DNA of 64,000 nt, taken from assembly GCA_964017235.1 (NCBI GenBank), contig OZ024936.1, positions 14,422,496 to 14,486,495 on the forward strand. Reading direction: 5' to 3'. This DNA is from Sabellastarte sp. h YS-2021 (Eukaryota > Annelida > Polychaeta > Sabellida > Sabellidae). This document shows positions 1-11,100 of the stretch, piece after piece. The notes beneath the pieces were generated by a model. The model was not told the origin of the DNA and searched no databases. It saw nothing but the letters and a program-made list of their open reading frames with translations. Position 1 is the stretch's first letter. Each line of letters opens with the position of its first letter. The position numbers and the translations under genes were made by a program.

Positions 1-96
1 GGGCTGATCTGGCATTTTACCTATCCCTCGCCAACTACACTCCCTGAACCTGCACTTTGGGCTACATATGTATTTCTGATGGAACACACTACTAAA

Positions 97-113
97 ATTC
101 GTTTCAGGGGTGA
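97..113 (+). other. CENP-B-box-like 17-mer, weak, in each monomer
   Basis: The 17 bases at 97-113 (ATTCGTTTCAGGGGTGA) match seven of the nine core positions of the mammalian CENP-B box pattern NTTCGNNNNANNCGGGN: TTCG, the central A, and two of the last four core bases. The two mismatches (109, 111) are in the CGGG half, so binding by CENP-B is not implied. The site recurs once per monomer. Two of the shared array variants fall inside it: C to T at the base before the central A, and G to A at the position of 110. This may be coincidence. Confidence 0.25.
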
Positions 114-182
114 CTCCTGTATGAATCAATATGGTTTTCAACCTTGAATCTACCTTAATTGAGAATATATCAGCATTTCCTG

Positions 183-204
183 ATACAGCCATCTGAGGCT
201 GTAT
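183..204. repeat. Inverted repeat, 8-bp stem, 6-nt loop (per monomer)
   Basis: ATACAGCC (183-190) and GGCTGTAT (197-204) are perfect reverse complements around a 6-base loop. The element recurs once per monomer. In the copy at 23128-23808 a G-to-A change at 23348 breaks one stem pair, and in the copy starting at 55143 a 4-base GATA duplication sits beside the left arm. No T-run or transcription context supports a terminator; it is listed as a structural element. Confidence 0.8.
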
Positions 205-219
205 TTTCGCTTTCCTGGA

Positions 220-255
220 TCATATATGACACATATGACACCACTGGTATACCAG
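220..255. repeat. Palindrome and direct-repeat cluster (per monomer)
   Basis: Three short symmetric elements lie together. TCATATATGA (220-229) is a perfect 10-bp palindrome. ATATGACAC is present twice in tandem (224-232 and 233-241). CTGGTATACCAG (244-255) is a perfect 12-bp palindrome. With the hairpin just upstream, about 73 bp of each monomer is dominated by dyads. They could bind a dimeric protein or form cruciforms; nothing in the sequence decides between these. Confidence 0.75.
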
Positions 256-298
256 ATGTAATCCTAAAACCTATGCAGTCAGATTTAGTAGGTGGCAA

Positions 299-629
299 GT
301 GAATTTTAGGCCAAATTTTAGACTTATAGACCAATATTTGGTACTGGTTTGGGCTGATTTACATCTATATTTGGCTATATTTAGAACAATATTTTGGTGA
401 AATAATTTCAGGTCAGACATGTAATGCTCCAAATGCGCCTAAAATATCCTCATTAATTATTAGAATATGAATGAAATTAAATTTGGGCTTCAGATTAGCA
501 ATATTATGATATATTTGACATCTTCCACCTGAGGGGTGACCTGGGGCCCCCCCACACCCCGGAAATTGAAATTTGTAATGTGGCCCTCGAGTATGCCAGC
601 CTAATGCAAATTCATTCTCTGATATAAAC
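299..629. repeat. Half-unit 1 of the monomer (331 bp)
   Basis: Positions 311-358 align without gaps to 642-689 with 33 of 48 bases identical, ending in a perfect 14-base match (TGGTTTGGGCTGAT). Weaker similarity continues in the same order: TTGGCTATAT against TTGGGCTACATAT, GAACAAT against GAACACA, TTTCAGG at 406 against 783, and TTAATTATTAGAATAT at 453 against TTAATTGAGAATAT at 836. The collinear order suggests that the 681-bp monomer began as a dimer of a shorter repeat. The boundaries given are approximate. Confidence 0.6.
533..560. repeat. GC-rich hairpin and length-variable G/C tract (per monomer)
   Basis: GGGGTG (533-538) pairs with CACCCC (555-560). Inside it GGGG (543-546) can pair with the last four bases of C7 (550-553). 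The result is a two-step GC-only hairpin in otherwise AT-rich DNA. This is the main site of length variation: G4C7 is usual, but G4C6 (near 38021), G4C8 (near 8720, 10763, 12807, 15531, 16211, 29840, 30521, 34611), G4C9 (near 33925, 35971), G5C7 (near 25747, 27792, 31882), G5C8 (near 26428), G3C8 (23025, 46871, 53001) and G3TC7 (2589, 5994) all occur. Replication slippage explains most of these; homopolymer sequencing error could explain some. Confidence 0.8.
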
Positions 630-979
630 TGAGTTTCCTGTAAAAATTTCAGCCAGTTTGACCAACTTTAAGGGGTGGTTTGGGCTGATCTGGCATTTTA
701 CCTATCCCTCGCCAACTACACTCCCTGAACCTGCACTTTGGGCTACATATGTATTTCTGATGGAACACACTACTAAAATTCGTTTCAGGGGTGACTCCTG
801 TATGAATCAATATGGTTTTCAACCTTGAATCTACCTTAATTGAGAATATATCAGCATTTCCTGATACAGCCATCTGAGGCTGTATTTTCGCTTTCCTGGA
901 TCATATATGACACATATGACACCACTGGTATACCAGATGTAATCCTAAAACCTATGCAGTCAGATTTAGTAGGTGGCAA
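630..979. repeat. Half-unit 2 of the monomer (350 bp)
   Basis: This is the diverged partner of the preceding half-unit, aligned from about 630 (TGAGTTTCCTG against TGAATTTTAGG at 299). The shift between aligned blocks starts at 331 bp, grows to about 377-394 bp in the middle, and returns to 350 bp at the end, so the halves also differ by indels. This half holds the hairpin and palindrome cluster, which has no clear counterpart in half-unit 1. Confidence 0.55.
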
Positions 980-1329
980 GTGAATTTTAGGCCAAATTTT
1001 AGACTTATAGACCAATATTTGGTACTGGTTTGGGCTGATTTACATCTATATTTGGCTATATTTAGAACAATATTTTGGTGAAATAATTTCAGGTCAGACA
1101 TGTAATGCTCCAAATGCGCCTAAAATATCCTCATTAATTATTAGAATATGAATGAAATTAAATTTGGGCTTCAGATTAGCAATATTATGATATATTTGAC
1201 ATCTTCCACCTGAGGGGTGACCTGGGGCCCCCCCACACCCCGGAAATTGAAATTTGTAATGTGGCCCTCGAGTATGCCAGCCTAATACAAATTCATTCTC
1301 TGATATAAACTGAGTTTCCTGTAAAAATT
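649..1329. repeat. Representative 681-bp monomer of array A
   Basis: This is the first complete copy and is close to the array consensus. Landmarks in order: TGGTTTGGGCTGAT (676-689), a CENP-B-box-like stretch (778-794), an 8-bp-stem hairpin (864-885), a 10-bp palindrome (901-910), a 9-bp direct duplication (905-922), a 12-bp palindrome (925-936), a second copy of TGGTTTGGGCTGAT (1026-1039), the GC-rich hairpin (1214-1241), and a CTCGAG (XhoI) site near 1268. The monomer is AT-rich apart from the G/C hairpin. No promoter or RNA gene is recognisable. Confidence 0.95.
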
Positions 1330-4300
1330 TCAGCCAGTTTGACCAACTTTAAGGGGTGGTTTGGGCTGATCTGGCATTTTACCTATCCCTCGCCAACTAC
1401 ACTCCCTGAACCTGCACTTTGGGCTACATATGTATTTCTGATGGAACACACTACTAAAATTCGTTTCAGGGGTGACTCCTGTATGAATCAATATGGTTTT
1501 CAACCTTGAATCTACCTTAATTGAGAATATATCAGCATTTCCTGATACAGCCATCTGAGGCTGTATTTTCGCTTTCCTGGATCATATATGACACATATGA
1601 CACCACTGGTATACCAGATGTAATCCTAAAACCTATGCAGTCAGATTTAGTAGGTGGCAAGTGAATTTTAGGCCAAATTTTAGACTTATAGACCAATATT
1701 TGGTACTGGTTTGGGCTGATTTACATCTATATTTGGCTATATTTAGAACAATATTTTGGTGAAATAATTTCAGGTCAGACATGTAATGCTCCAAATGCGC
1801 CTAAAATATCCTCATTAATTATTAAAATATGAATGAAATTAAATTTGGGCTTCAGATTAGCAATATTATGATATATTTGACATCTTCCACCTGAGGGGTG
1901 ACCTGGGGCCCCCCCACACCCCGGAAATTGAAATTTGTAATGTGGCCCTCGAGTATGCCAGCCTAATACAAATTCATTCTCTGATATAAACTGAGTTTCC
2001 TGTAAAAATTTCAGCCAGTTTGACCAACTTTAAGGGGTGGTTTGGGCTGATCTGGCATTTTACCTATCCCTCGCCAACTACACTCCCTGAACCTGCACTT
2101 TGGGCTACATATGTATTTCTGATGGAACACACTACTAAAATTCGTTTCAGGGGTGACTCCTGTATGAATCAATATGGTTTTCAACCTTGAATCTACCTTA
2201 ATTGAGAATATATCAGCATTTCCTGATACAGCCATCTGAGGCTGTATTTTCGCTTTCCTGGATCATATATGACACATATGACACCACTGGTATACCAGAT
2301 GTAATCCTAAAACCTATGCAGTCAGATTTAGTAGGTGGCAAGTGAATTTTAGGCCAAATTTTAGACTTATAGACCAATATTTGGTACTGGTTTGGGCTGA
2401 TTTACATCTATATTTGGCTATATTTAGAACAATATTTTGGTGAAATAATTTCAGGTCAGACATGTAATGCTCCAAATGCGCCTAAAATATCCTCATTAAT
2501 TATTAGAATATGAATGAAATTAAATTTGGGCTTCAGATTAGCAATATTATGATATATTTGACATCTTCCACCTGAGGGGTGACCTGGGTCCCCCCCACAC
2601 CCCGGAAATTGAAATTTGTAATGTGGCCCTCGAGTATGCCAGCCTAATACAAATTCATTCTCTGATATAAACTGAGTTTCCTGTAAAAATTTCAGCCAGT
2701 TTGACCAACTTTAAGGGGTGGTTTGGGCTGATCTGGCATTTTACCTATCCCTCGCCAACTACACTCCCTGAACCTGCACTTTGGGCTACATATGTATTTC
2801 TGATGGAACACACTACTAAAATTCGTTTCAGGGGTGACTCCTGTATGAATCAATATGGTTTTCAACCTTGAATCTACCTTAATTGAGAATATATCAGCAT
2901 TTCCTGATACAGCCATCTGAGGCTGTATTTTCGCTTTCCTGGATCATATATGACACATATGACACCACTGGTATACCAGATGTAATCGTAAAACCTATGC
3001 AGTCAGATTTAGTAGGTGGCAAGTGAATTTTAGGCCAAATTTTAGACTTATAGACCAATATTTGGTACTGGTTTGGGCTGATTTACATCTATATTTGGCT
3101 ATATTTAGAACAATATTTTGGTGAAATAATTTCAGGTCAGACATGTAATGCTCCAAATGCGCCTAAAATATCCTCATTAATTATTAAAATATGAATGAAA
3201 TTAAATTTGGGCTTCAGATTAGCAATATTATGATATATTTGACATCTTCCACCTGAGGGGTGACCTGGGGCCCCCCCACACCCCGGAAATTGAAATTTGT
3301 AATGTGGCCCTCGAGTATGCCAGCCTAATACAAATTCATTCTCTGATATAAACTGAGTTTCCTGTAAAAATTTCAGCCAGTTTGACCAACTTTAAGGGGT
3401 GGTTTGGGCTGATCTGGCATTTTACCTATCCCTCGCCAACTACACTCCCTGAACCTGCACTTTGGGCTACATATGTATTTCTGATGGAACACACTACTAA
3501 AATTCGTTTCAGGGGTGACTCCTGTATGAATCAATATGGTTTTCAACCTTGAATCTACCTTAATTGAGAATATATCAGCATTTCCTGATACAGCCATCTG
3601 AGGCTGTATTTTCGCTTTCCTGGATCATATATGACACATATGACACCACTGGTATACCAGATGTAATCCTAAAACCTATGCAGTCAGATTTAGTAGGTGG
3701 CAAGTGAATTTTAGGCCAAATTTTAGACTTATAGACCAATATTTGGTACTGGTTTGGGCTGATTTACATCTATATTTGGCTATATTTAGAACAATATTTT
3801 GGTGAAATAATTTCAGGTCAGACATGTAATGCTCCAAATGCGCCTAAAATATCCTCATTAATTATTAGAATATGAATGAAATTAAATTTGGGCTTCAGAT
3901 TAGCAATATTATGATATATTTGACATCTTCCACCTGAGGGGTGACCTGGGGCCCCCCCACACCCCGGAAATTGAAATTTGTAATGTGGCCCTCGAGTATG
4001 CCAGCCTAATACAAATTCATTCTCTGATATAAACTGAGTTTCCTGTAAAAATTTCAGCCAGTTTGACCAACTTTAAGGGGTGGTTTGGGCTGATCTGGCA
4101 TTTTACCTATCCCTCGCCAACTACACTCCCTGAACCTGCACTTTGGGCTACATATGTATTTCTGATGGAACACACTACTAAAATTCGTTTCAGGGGTGAC
4201 TCCTGTATGAATCAATATGGTTTTCAACCTTGAATCTACCTTAATTGAGAATATATCAGCATTTCCTGATACAGCCATCTGAGGCTGTATTTTCGCTTTC

Positions 4301-4734
4301 CTGGATCATATATGACACATATGACACCACTGGTATACCAGATGTAATCCTAAAACCTATGCAGTCAGATTTAGTAGGTGGCAAGTGAATTTTAGGCCAA
4401 ATTTTAGACTTATAGACCAATATTTGGTACTGGTTTGGGCTGATTTACATCTATATTTGGCTATATTTAGAACAATATTTTGGTGAAATAATTTCAGGTC
4501 AGACATGTAATGCTCCAAATGCGCCTAAAATATCCTCATTAATTATTAGAATATGAATGAAATTAAATTTGGGCTTCAGATTAGCAATATTATGATATAT
4601 TTGACATCTTCCACCTGAGGGGTGACCTGGGGCCCCCCCACACCCCGGAAATTGAAATTTGTAATGTGGCCCTCGAGTATGCCAGCCTAATACAAATTCA
4701 TTCTCTGATATAAACTGAGTTTCCTGTAAAAATT
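1330..4734. repeat. Five-monomer higher-order unit, copy 1 (3405 bp)
   Basis: Four rare variants lie in this block: G to A at 1825, G3TC7 at 2589, C to G at 2988 and G to A at 3187. All four recur exactly 3405 bp later (5230, 5994, 6393, 6592), which is five times 681. The G/A site follows the pattern A-G-A-G-G over the five monomers. Unit edges are set to the monomer phase used here and are arbitrary within the invariant flanks. Confidence 0.88.
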
Positions 4735-7700
4735 TCAGCCAGTTTGACCAACTTTAAGGGGTGGTTTGGGCTGATCTGGCATTTTACCTATCCCTCGCCA
4801 ACTACACTCCCTGAACCTGCACTTTGGGCTACATATGTATTTCTGATGGAACACACTACTAAAATTCGTTTCAGGGGTGACTCCTGTATGAATCAATATG
4901 GTTTTCAACCTTGAATCTACCTTAATTGAGAATATATCAGCATTTCCTGATACAGCCATCTGAGGCTGTATTTTCGCTTTCCTGGATCATATATGACACA
5001 TATGACACCACTGGTATACCAGATGTAATCCTAAAACCTATGCAGTCAGATTTAGTAGGTGGCAAGTGAATTTTAGGCCAAATTTTAGACTTATAGACCA
5101 ATATTTGGTACTGGTTTGGGCTGATTTACATCTATATTTGGCTATATTTAGAACAATATTTTGGTGAAATAATTTCAGGTCAGACATGTAATGCTCCAAA
5201 TGCGCCTAAAATATCCTCATTAATTATTAAAATATGAATGAAATTAAATTTGGGCTTCAGATTAGCAATATTATGATATATTTGACATCTTCCACCTGAG
5301 GGGTGACCTGGGGCCCCCCCACACCCCGGAAATTGAAATTTGTAATGTGGCCCTCGAGTATGCCAGCCTAATACAAATTCATTCTCTGATATAAACTGAG
5401 TTTCCTGTAAAAATTTCAGCCAGTTTGACCAACTTTAAGGGGTGGTTTGGGCTGATCTGGCATTTTACCTATCCCTCGCCAACTACACTCCCTGAACCTG
5501 CACTTTGGGCTACATATGTATTTCTGATGGAACACACTACTAAAATTCGTTTCAGGGGTGACTCCTGTATGAATCAATATGGTTTTCAACCTTGAATCTA
5601 CCTTAATTGAGAATATATCAGCATTTCCTGATACAGCCATCTGAGGCTGTATTTTCGCTTTCCTGGATCATATATGACACATATGACACCACTGGTATAC
5701 CAGATGTAATCCTAAAACCTATGCAGTCAGATTTAGTAGGTGGCAAGTGAATTTTAGGCCAAATTTTAGACTTATAGACCAATATTTGGTACTGGTTTGG
5801 GCTGATTTACATCTATATTTGGCTATATTTAGAACAATATTTTGGTGAAATAATTTCAGGTCAGACATGTAATGCTCCAAATGCGCCTAAAATATCCTCA
5901 TTAATTATTAGAATATGAATGAAATTAAATTTGGGCTTCAGATTAGCAATATTATGATATATTTGACATCTTCCACCTGAGGGGTGACCTGGGTCCCCCC
6001 CACACCCCGGAAATTGAAATTTGTAATGTGGCCCTCGAGTATGCCAGCCTAATACAAATTCATTCTCTGATATAAACTGAGTTTCCTGTAAAAATTTCAG
6101 CCAGTTTGACCAACTTTAAGGGGTGGTTTGGGCTGATCTGGCATTTTACCTATCCCTCGCCAACTACACTCCCTGAACCTGCACTTTGGGCTACATATGT
6201 ATTTCTGATGGAACACACTACTAAAATTCGTTTCAGGGGTGACTCCTGTATGAATCAATATGGTTTTCAACCTTGAATCTACCTTAATTGAGAATATATC
6301 AGCATTTCCTGATACAGCCATCTGAGGCTGTATTTTCGCTTTCCTGGATCATATATGACACATATGACACCACTGGTATACCAGATGTAATCGTAAAACC
6401 TATGCAGTCAGATTTAGTAGGTGGCAAGTGAATTTTAGGCCAAATTTTAGACTTATAGACCAATATTTGGTACTGGTTTGGGCTGATTTACATCTATATT
6501 TGGCTATATTTAGAACAATATTTTGGTGAAATAATTTCAGGTCAGACATGTAATGCTCCAAATGCGCCTAAAATATCCTCATTAATTATTAAAATATGAA
6601 TGAAATTAAATTTGGGCTTCAGATTAGCAATATTATGATATATTTGACATCTTCCACCTGAGGGGTGACCTGGGGCCCCCCCACACCCCGGAAATTGAAA
6701 TTTGTAATGTGGCCCTCGAGTATGCCAGCCTAATACAAATTCATTCTCTGATATAAACTGAGTTTCCTGTAAAAATTTCAGCCAGTTTGACCAACTTTAA
6801 GGGGTGGTTTGGGCTGATCTGGCATTTTACCTATCCCTCGCCAACTACACTCCCTGAACCTGCACTTTGGGCTACATATGTATTTCTGATGGAACACACT
6901 ACTAAAATTCGTTTCAGGGGTGACTCCTGTATGAATCAATATGGTTTTCAACCTTGAATCTACCTTAATTGAGAATATATCAGCATTTCCTGATACAGCC
7001 ATCTGAGGCTGTATTTTCGCTTTCCTGGATCATATATGACACATATGACACCACTGGTATACCAGATGTAATCCTAAAACCTATGCAGTCAGATTTAGTA
7101 GGTGGCAAGTGAATTTTAGGCCAAATTTTAGACTTATAGACCAATATTTGGTACTGGTTTGGGCTGATTTACATCTATATTTGGCTATATTTAGAACAAT
7201 ATTTTGGTGAAATAATTTCAGGTCAGACATGTAATGCTCCAAATGCGCCTAAAATATCCTCATTAATTATTAGAATATGAATGAAATTAAATTTGGGCTT
7301 CAGATTAGCAATATTATGATATATTTGACATCTTCCACCTGAGGGGTGACCTGGGGCCCCCCCACACCCCGGAAATTGAAATTTGTAATGTGGCCCTCGA
7401 GTATGCCAGCCTAATACAAATTCATTCTCTGATATAAACTGAGTTTCCTGTAAAAATTTCAGCCAGTTTGACCAACTTTAAGGGGTGGTTTGGGCTGATC
7501 TGGCATTTTACCTATCCCTCGCCAACTACACTCCCTGAACCTGCACTTTGGGCTACATATGTATTTCTGATGGAACACACTACTAAAATTCGTTTCAGGG
7601 GTGACTCCTGTATGAATCAATATGGTTTTCAACCTTGAATCTACCTTAATTGAGAATATATCAGCATTTCCTGATACAGCCATCTGAGGCTGTATTTTCG

Positions 7701-8139
7701 CTTTCCTGGATCATATATGACACATATGACACCACTGGTATACCAGATGTAATCCTAAAACCTATGCAGTCAGATTTAGTAGGTGGCAAGTGAATTTTAG
7801 GCCAAATTTTAGACTTATAGACCAATATTTGGTACTGGTTTGGGCTGATTTACATCTATATTTGGCTATATTTAGAACAATATTTTGGTGAAATAATTTC
7901 AGGTCAGACATGTAATGCTCCAAATGCGCCTAAAATATCCTCATTAATTATTAGAATATGAATGAAATTAAATTTGGGCTTCAGATTAGCAATATTATGA
8001 TATATTTGACATCTTCCACCTGAGGGGTGACCTGGGGCCCCCCCACACCCCGGAAATTGAAATTTGTAATGTGGCCCTCGAGTATGCCAGCCTAATACAA
8101 ATTCATTCTCTGATATAAACTGAGTTTCCTGTAAAAATT
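4735..8139. repeat. Five-monomer higher-order unit, copy 2 (3405 bp)
   Basis: This is the second copy of the five-monomer block, recognised by variants at 5230, 5994, 6393 and 6592. The next monomer (8140) has G at the diagnostic G/A site, so the five-monomer pattern does not continue to the right. Confidence 0.88.
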
Positions 8140-11100
8140 TCAGCCAGTTTGACCAACTTTAAGGGGTGGTTTGGGCTGATCTGGCATTTTACCTATCCCT
8201 CGCCAACTACACTCCCTGAACCTGCACTTTGGGCTACATATGTATTTCTGATGGAACACACTACTAAAATTCGTTTCAGGGGTGACTCCTGTATGAATCA
8301 ATATGGTTTTCAACCTTGAATCTACCTTAATTGAGAATATATCAGCATTTCCTGATACAGCCATCTGAGGCTGTATTTTCGCTTTCCTGGATCATATATG
8401 ACACATATGACACCACTGGTATACCAGATGTAATCCTAAAACCTATGCAGTCAGATTTAGTAGGTGGCAAGTGAATTTTAGGCCAAATATTAGACTTATA
8501 GACCAATATTTGGTACTGGTTTGGGCTGATTTACATCTATATTTGGCTATATTTAGAACAATATTTTGGTGAAATAATTTCAGGTCAGACATGTAATGCT
8601 CCAAATGCGCCTAAAATATCCTCATTAATTATTAGAATATGAATGAAATTAAATTTGGGCTTCAGATTAGCAATATTATGATATATTTGACATCTTCCAC
8701 CTGAGGGGTGACCTGGGGCCCCCCCCACACCCCGGAAATTGAAATTTGTAATGTGGCCCTCGAGTATGCCAGCCTAATACAAATTCATTCTCTGATATAA
8801 ACTGAGTTTCCTGTAAAAATTTCAGCCAGTTTGACCAACTTTAAGGGGTGGTTTGGGCTGATCTGGCATTTTACCTATCCCTCGCCAACTACACTCCCTG
8901 AACCTGCACTTTGGGCTACATATGTATTTCTGATGGAACACACTACTAAAATTCGTTTCAGGGGTGACTCCTGTATGAATCAATATGGTTTTCAACCTTG
9001 AATCTACCTTAATTGAGAATATATCAGCATTTCCTGATACAGCCATCTGAGGCTGTATTTTCGCTTTCCTGGATCATATATGACACATATGACACCACTG
9101 GTATACCAGATGTAATCCTAAAACCTATGCAGTCAGATTTAGTAGGTGGCAAGTGAATTTTAGGCCAAATTTTAGACTTATAGACCAATATTTGGTACTG
9201 GTTTGGGCTGATTTACATCTATATTTGGCTATATTTAGAACAATATTTTGGTGAAATAATTTCAGGTCAGACATGTAATGCTCCAAATGCGCCTAAAATA
9301 TCCTCATTAATTATTAGAATATGAATGAAATTAAATTTGGGCTTCAGATTAGCAATATTATGATATATTTGACATCTTCCACCTGAGGGGTGACCTGGGG
9401 CCCCCCCACACCCCGGAAATTGAAATTTGTAATGTGGCCCTCGAGTATGCCAGCCTAATACAAATTCATTCTCTGATATAAACTGAGTTTCCTGTAAAAA
9501 TTTCAGCCAGTTTGACCAACTTTAAGGGGTGGTTTGGGCTGATCTGGCATTTTACCTATCCCTCGCCAACTACACTCCCTGAACCTGCACTTTGGGCTAC
9601 ATATGTATTTCTGATGGAACACACTACTAAAATTCGTTTCAGGGGTGACTCCTGTATGAATCAATATGGTTTTCAACCTTGAATCTACCTTAATTGAGAA
9701 TATATCAGCATTTCCTGATACAGCCATCTGAGGCTGTATTTTCGCTTTCCTGGATCATATATGACACATATGACACCACTGGTATACCAGATGTAATCCT
9801 AAAACCTATGCAGTCAGATTTAGTAGGTGGCAAGTGAATTTTAGGCCAAATTTTAGACTTATAGACCAATATTTGGTACTGGTTTGGGCTGATTTACATC
9901 TATATTTGGCTATATTTAGAACAATATTTTGGTGAAATAATTTCAGGTCAGACATGTAATGCTCCAAATGCGCCTAAAATATCCTCATTAATTATTAGAA
10001 TATGAATGAAATTAAATTTGGGCTTCAGATTAGCAATATTATGATATATTTGACATCTTCCACCTGAGGGGTGACCTGGGGCCCCCCCACACCCCGGAAA
10101 TTGAAATTTGTAATGTGGCCCTCGAGTATGCCAGCCTAATACAAATTCATTCTCTGATATAAACTGAGTTTCCTGTAAAAATTTCAGCCAGTTTGACCAA
10201 CTTTAAGGGGTGGTTTGGGCTGATCTGGCATTTTACCTATCCCTCGCCAACTACACTCCCTGAACCTGCACTTTGGGCTACATATGTATTTCTGATGGAA
10301 CACACTACTAAAATTCGTTTCAGGGGTGACTCCTGTATGAATCAATATGGTTTTCAACCTTGAATCTACCTTAATTGAGAATATATCAGCATTTCCTGAT
10401 ACAGCCATCTGAGGCTGTATTTTCGCTTTCCTGGATCATATATGACACATATGACACCACTGGTATACCAGATGTAATCCTAAAACCTATGCAGTCAGAT
10501 TTAGTAGGTGGCAAGTGAATTTTAGGCCAAATTTTAGACTTATAGACCAATATTTGGTACTGGTTTGGGCTGATTTACATCTATATTTGGCTATATTTAG
10601 AACAATATTTTGGTGAAATAATTTCAGGTCAGACATGTAATGCTCCAAATGCGCCTAAAATATCCTCATTAATTATTAGAATATGAATGAAATTAAATTT
10701 GGGCTTCAGATTAGCAATATTATGATATATTTGACATCTTCCACCTGAGGGGTGACCTGGGGCCCCCCCCACACCCCGGAAATTGAAATTTGTAATGTGG
10801 CCCTCGAGTATGCCAGCCTAATACAAATTCATTCTCTGATATAAACTGAGTTTCCTGTAAAAATTTCAGCCAGTTTGACCAACTTTAAGGGGTGGTTTGG
10901 GCTGATCTGGCATTTTACCTATCCCTCGCCAACTACACTCCCTGAACCTGCACTTTGGGCTACATATGTATTTCTGATGGAACACACTACTAAAATTCGT
11001 TTCAGGGGTGACTCCTGTATGAATCAATATGGTTTTCAACCTTGAATCTACCTTAATTGAGAATATATCAGCATTTCCTGATACAGCCATCTGAGGCTGT

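Larger units (their letters stand above)
1..648. repeat. Partial left-edge monomer of array A
   Basis: The window opens inside a monomer, 33 bp or so into the phase used here, so the array continues to the left. The copy matches the others except for one private A-to-G change at 606 in the stretch that otherwise reads CTAATACAAA. All internal elements (dyad cluster, G/C hairpin, half-unit similarity) are present. Confidence 0.95.

Noticed and set aside
183..204. Hairpin as a transcription terminator
   Set aside because: It is followed by only four Ts, there is no gene upstream, and the setting is eukaryotic satellite DNA.
533..560. Intramolecular G-quadruplex
   Set aside because: The usual G4C7 form gives too few separate G-runs on one strand for a complete four-run quadruplex; the hairpin is the simpler structure.
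649..873. A 74-codon minus-strand open frame repeated in almost every monomer
   Set aside because: It recurs only because the DNA recurs. It has no recognisable domain, a poor start context, no promoter or polyadenylation context, and is broken freely (stop at 23919, frameshifts near 17870, 50412 and 60654) with no sign of selection on the frame.
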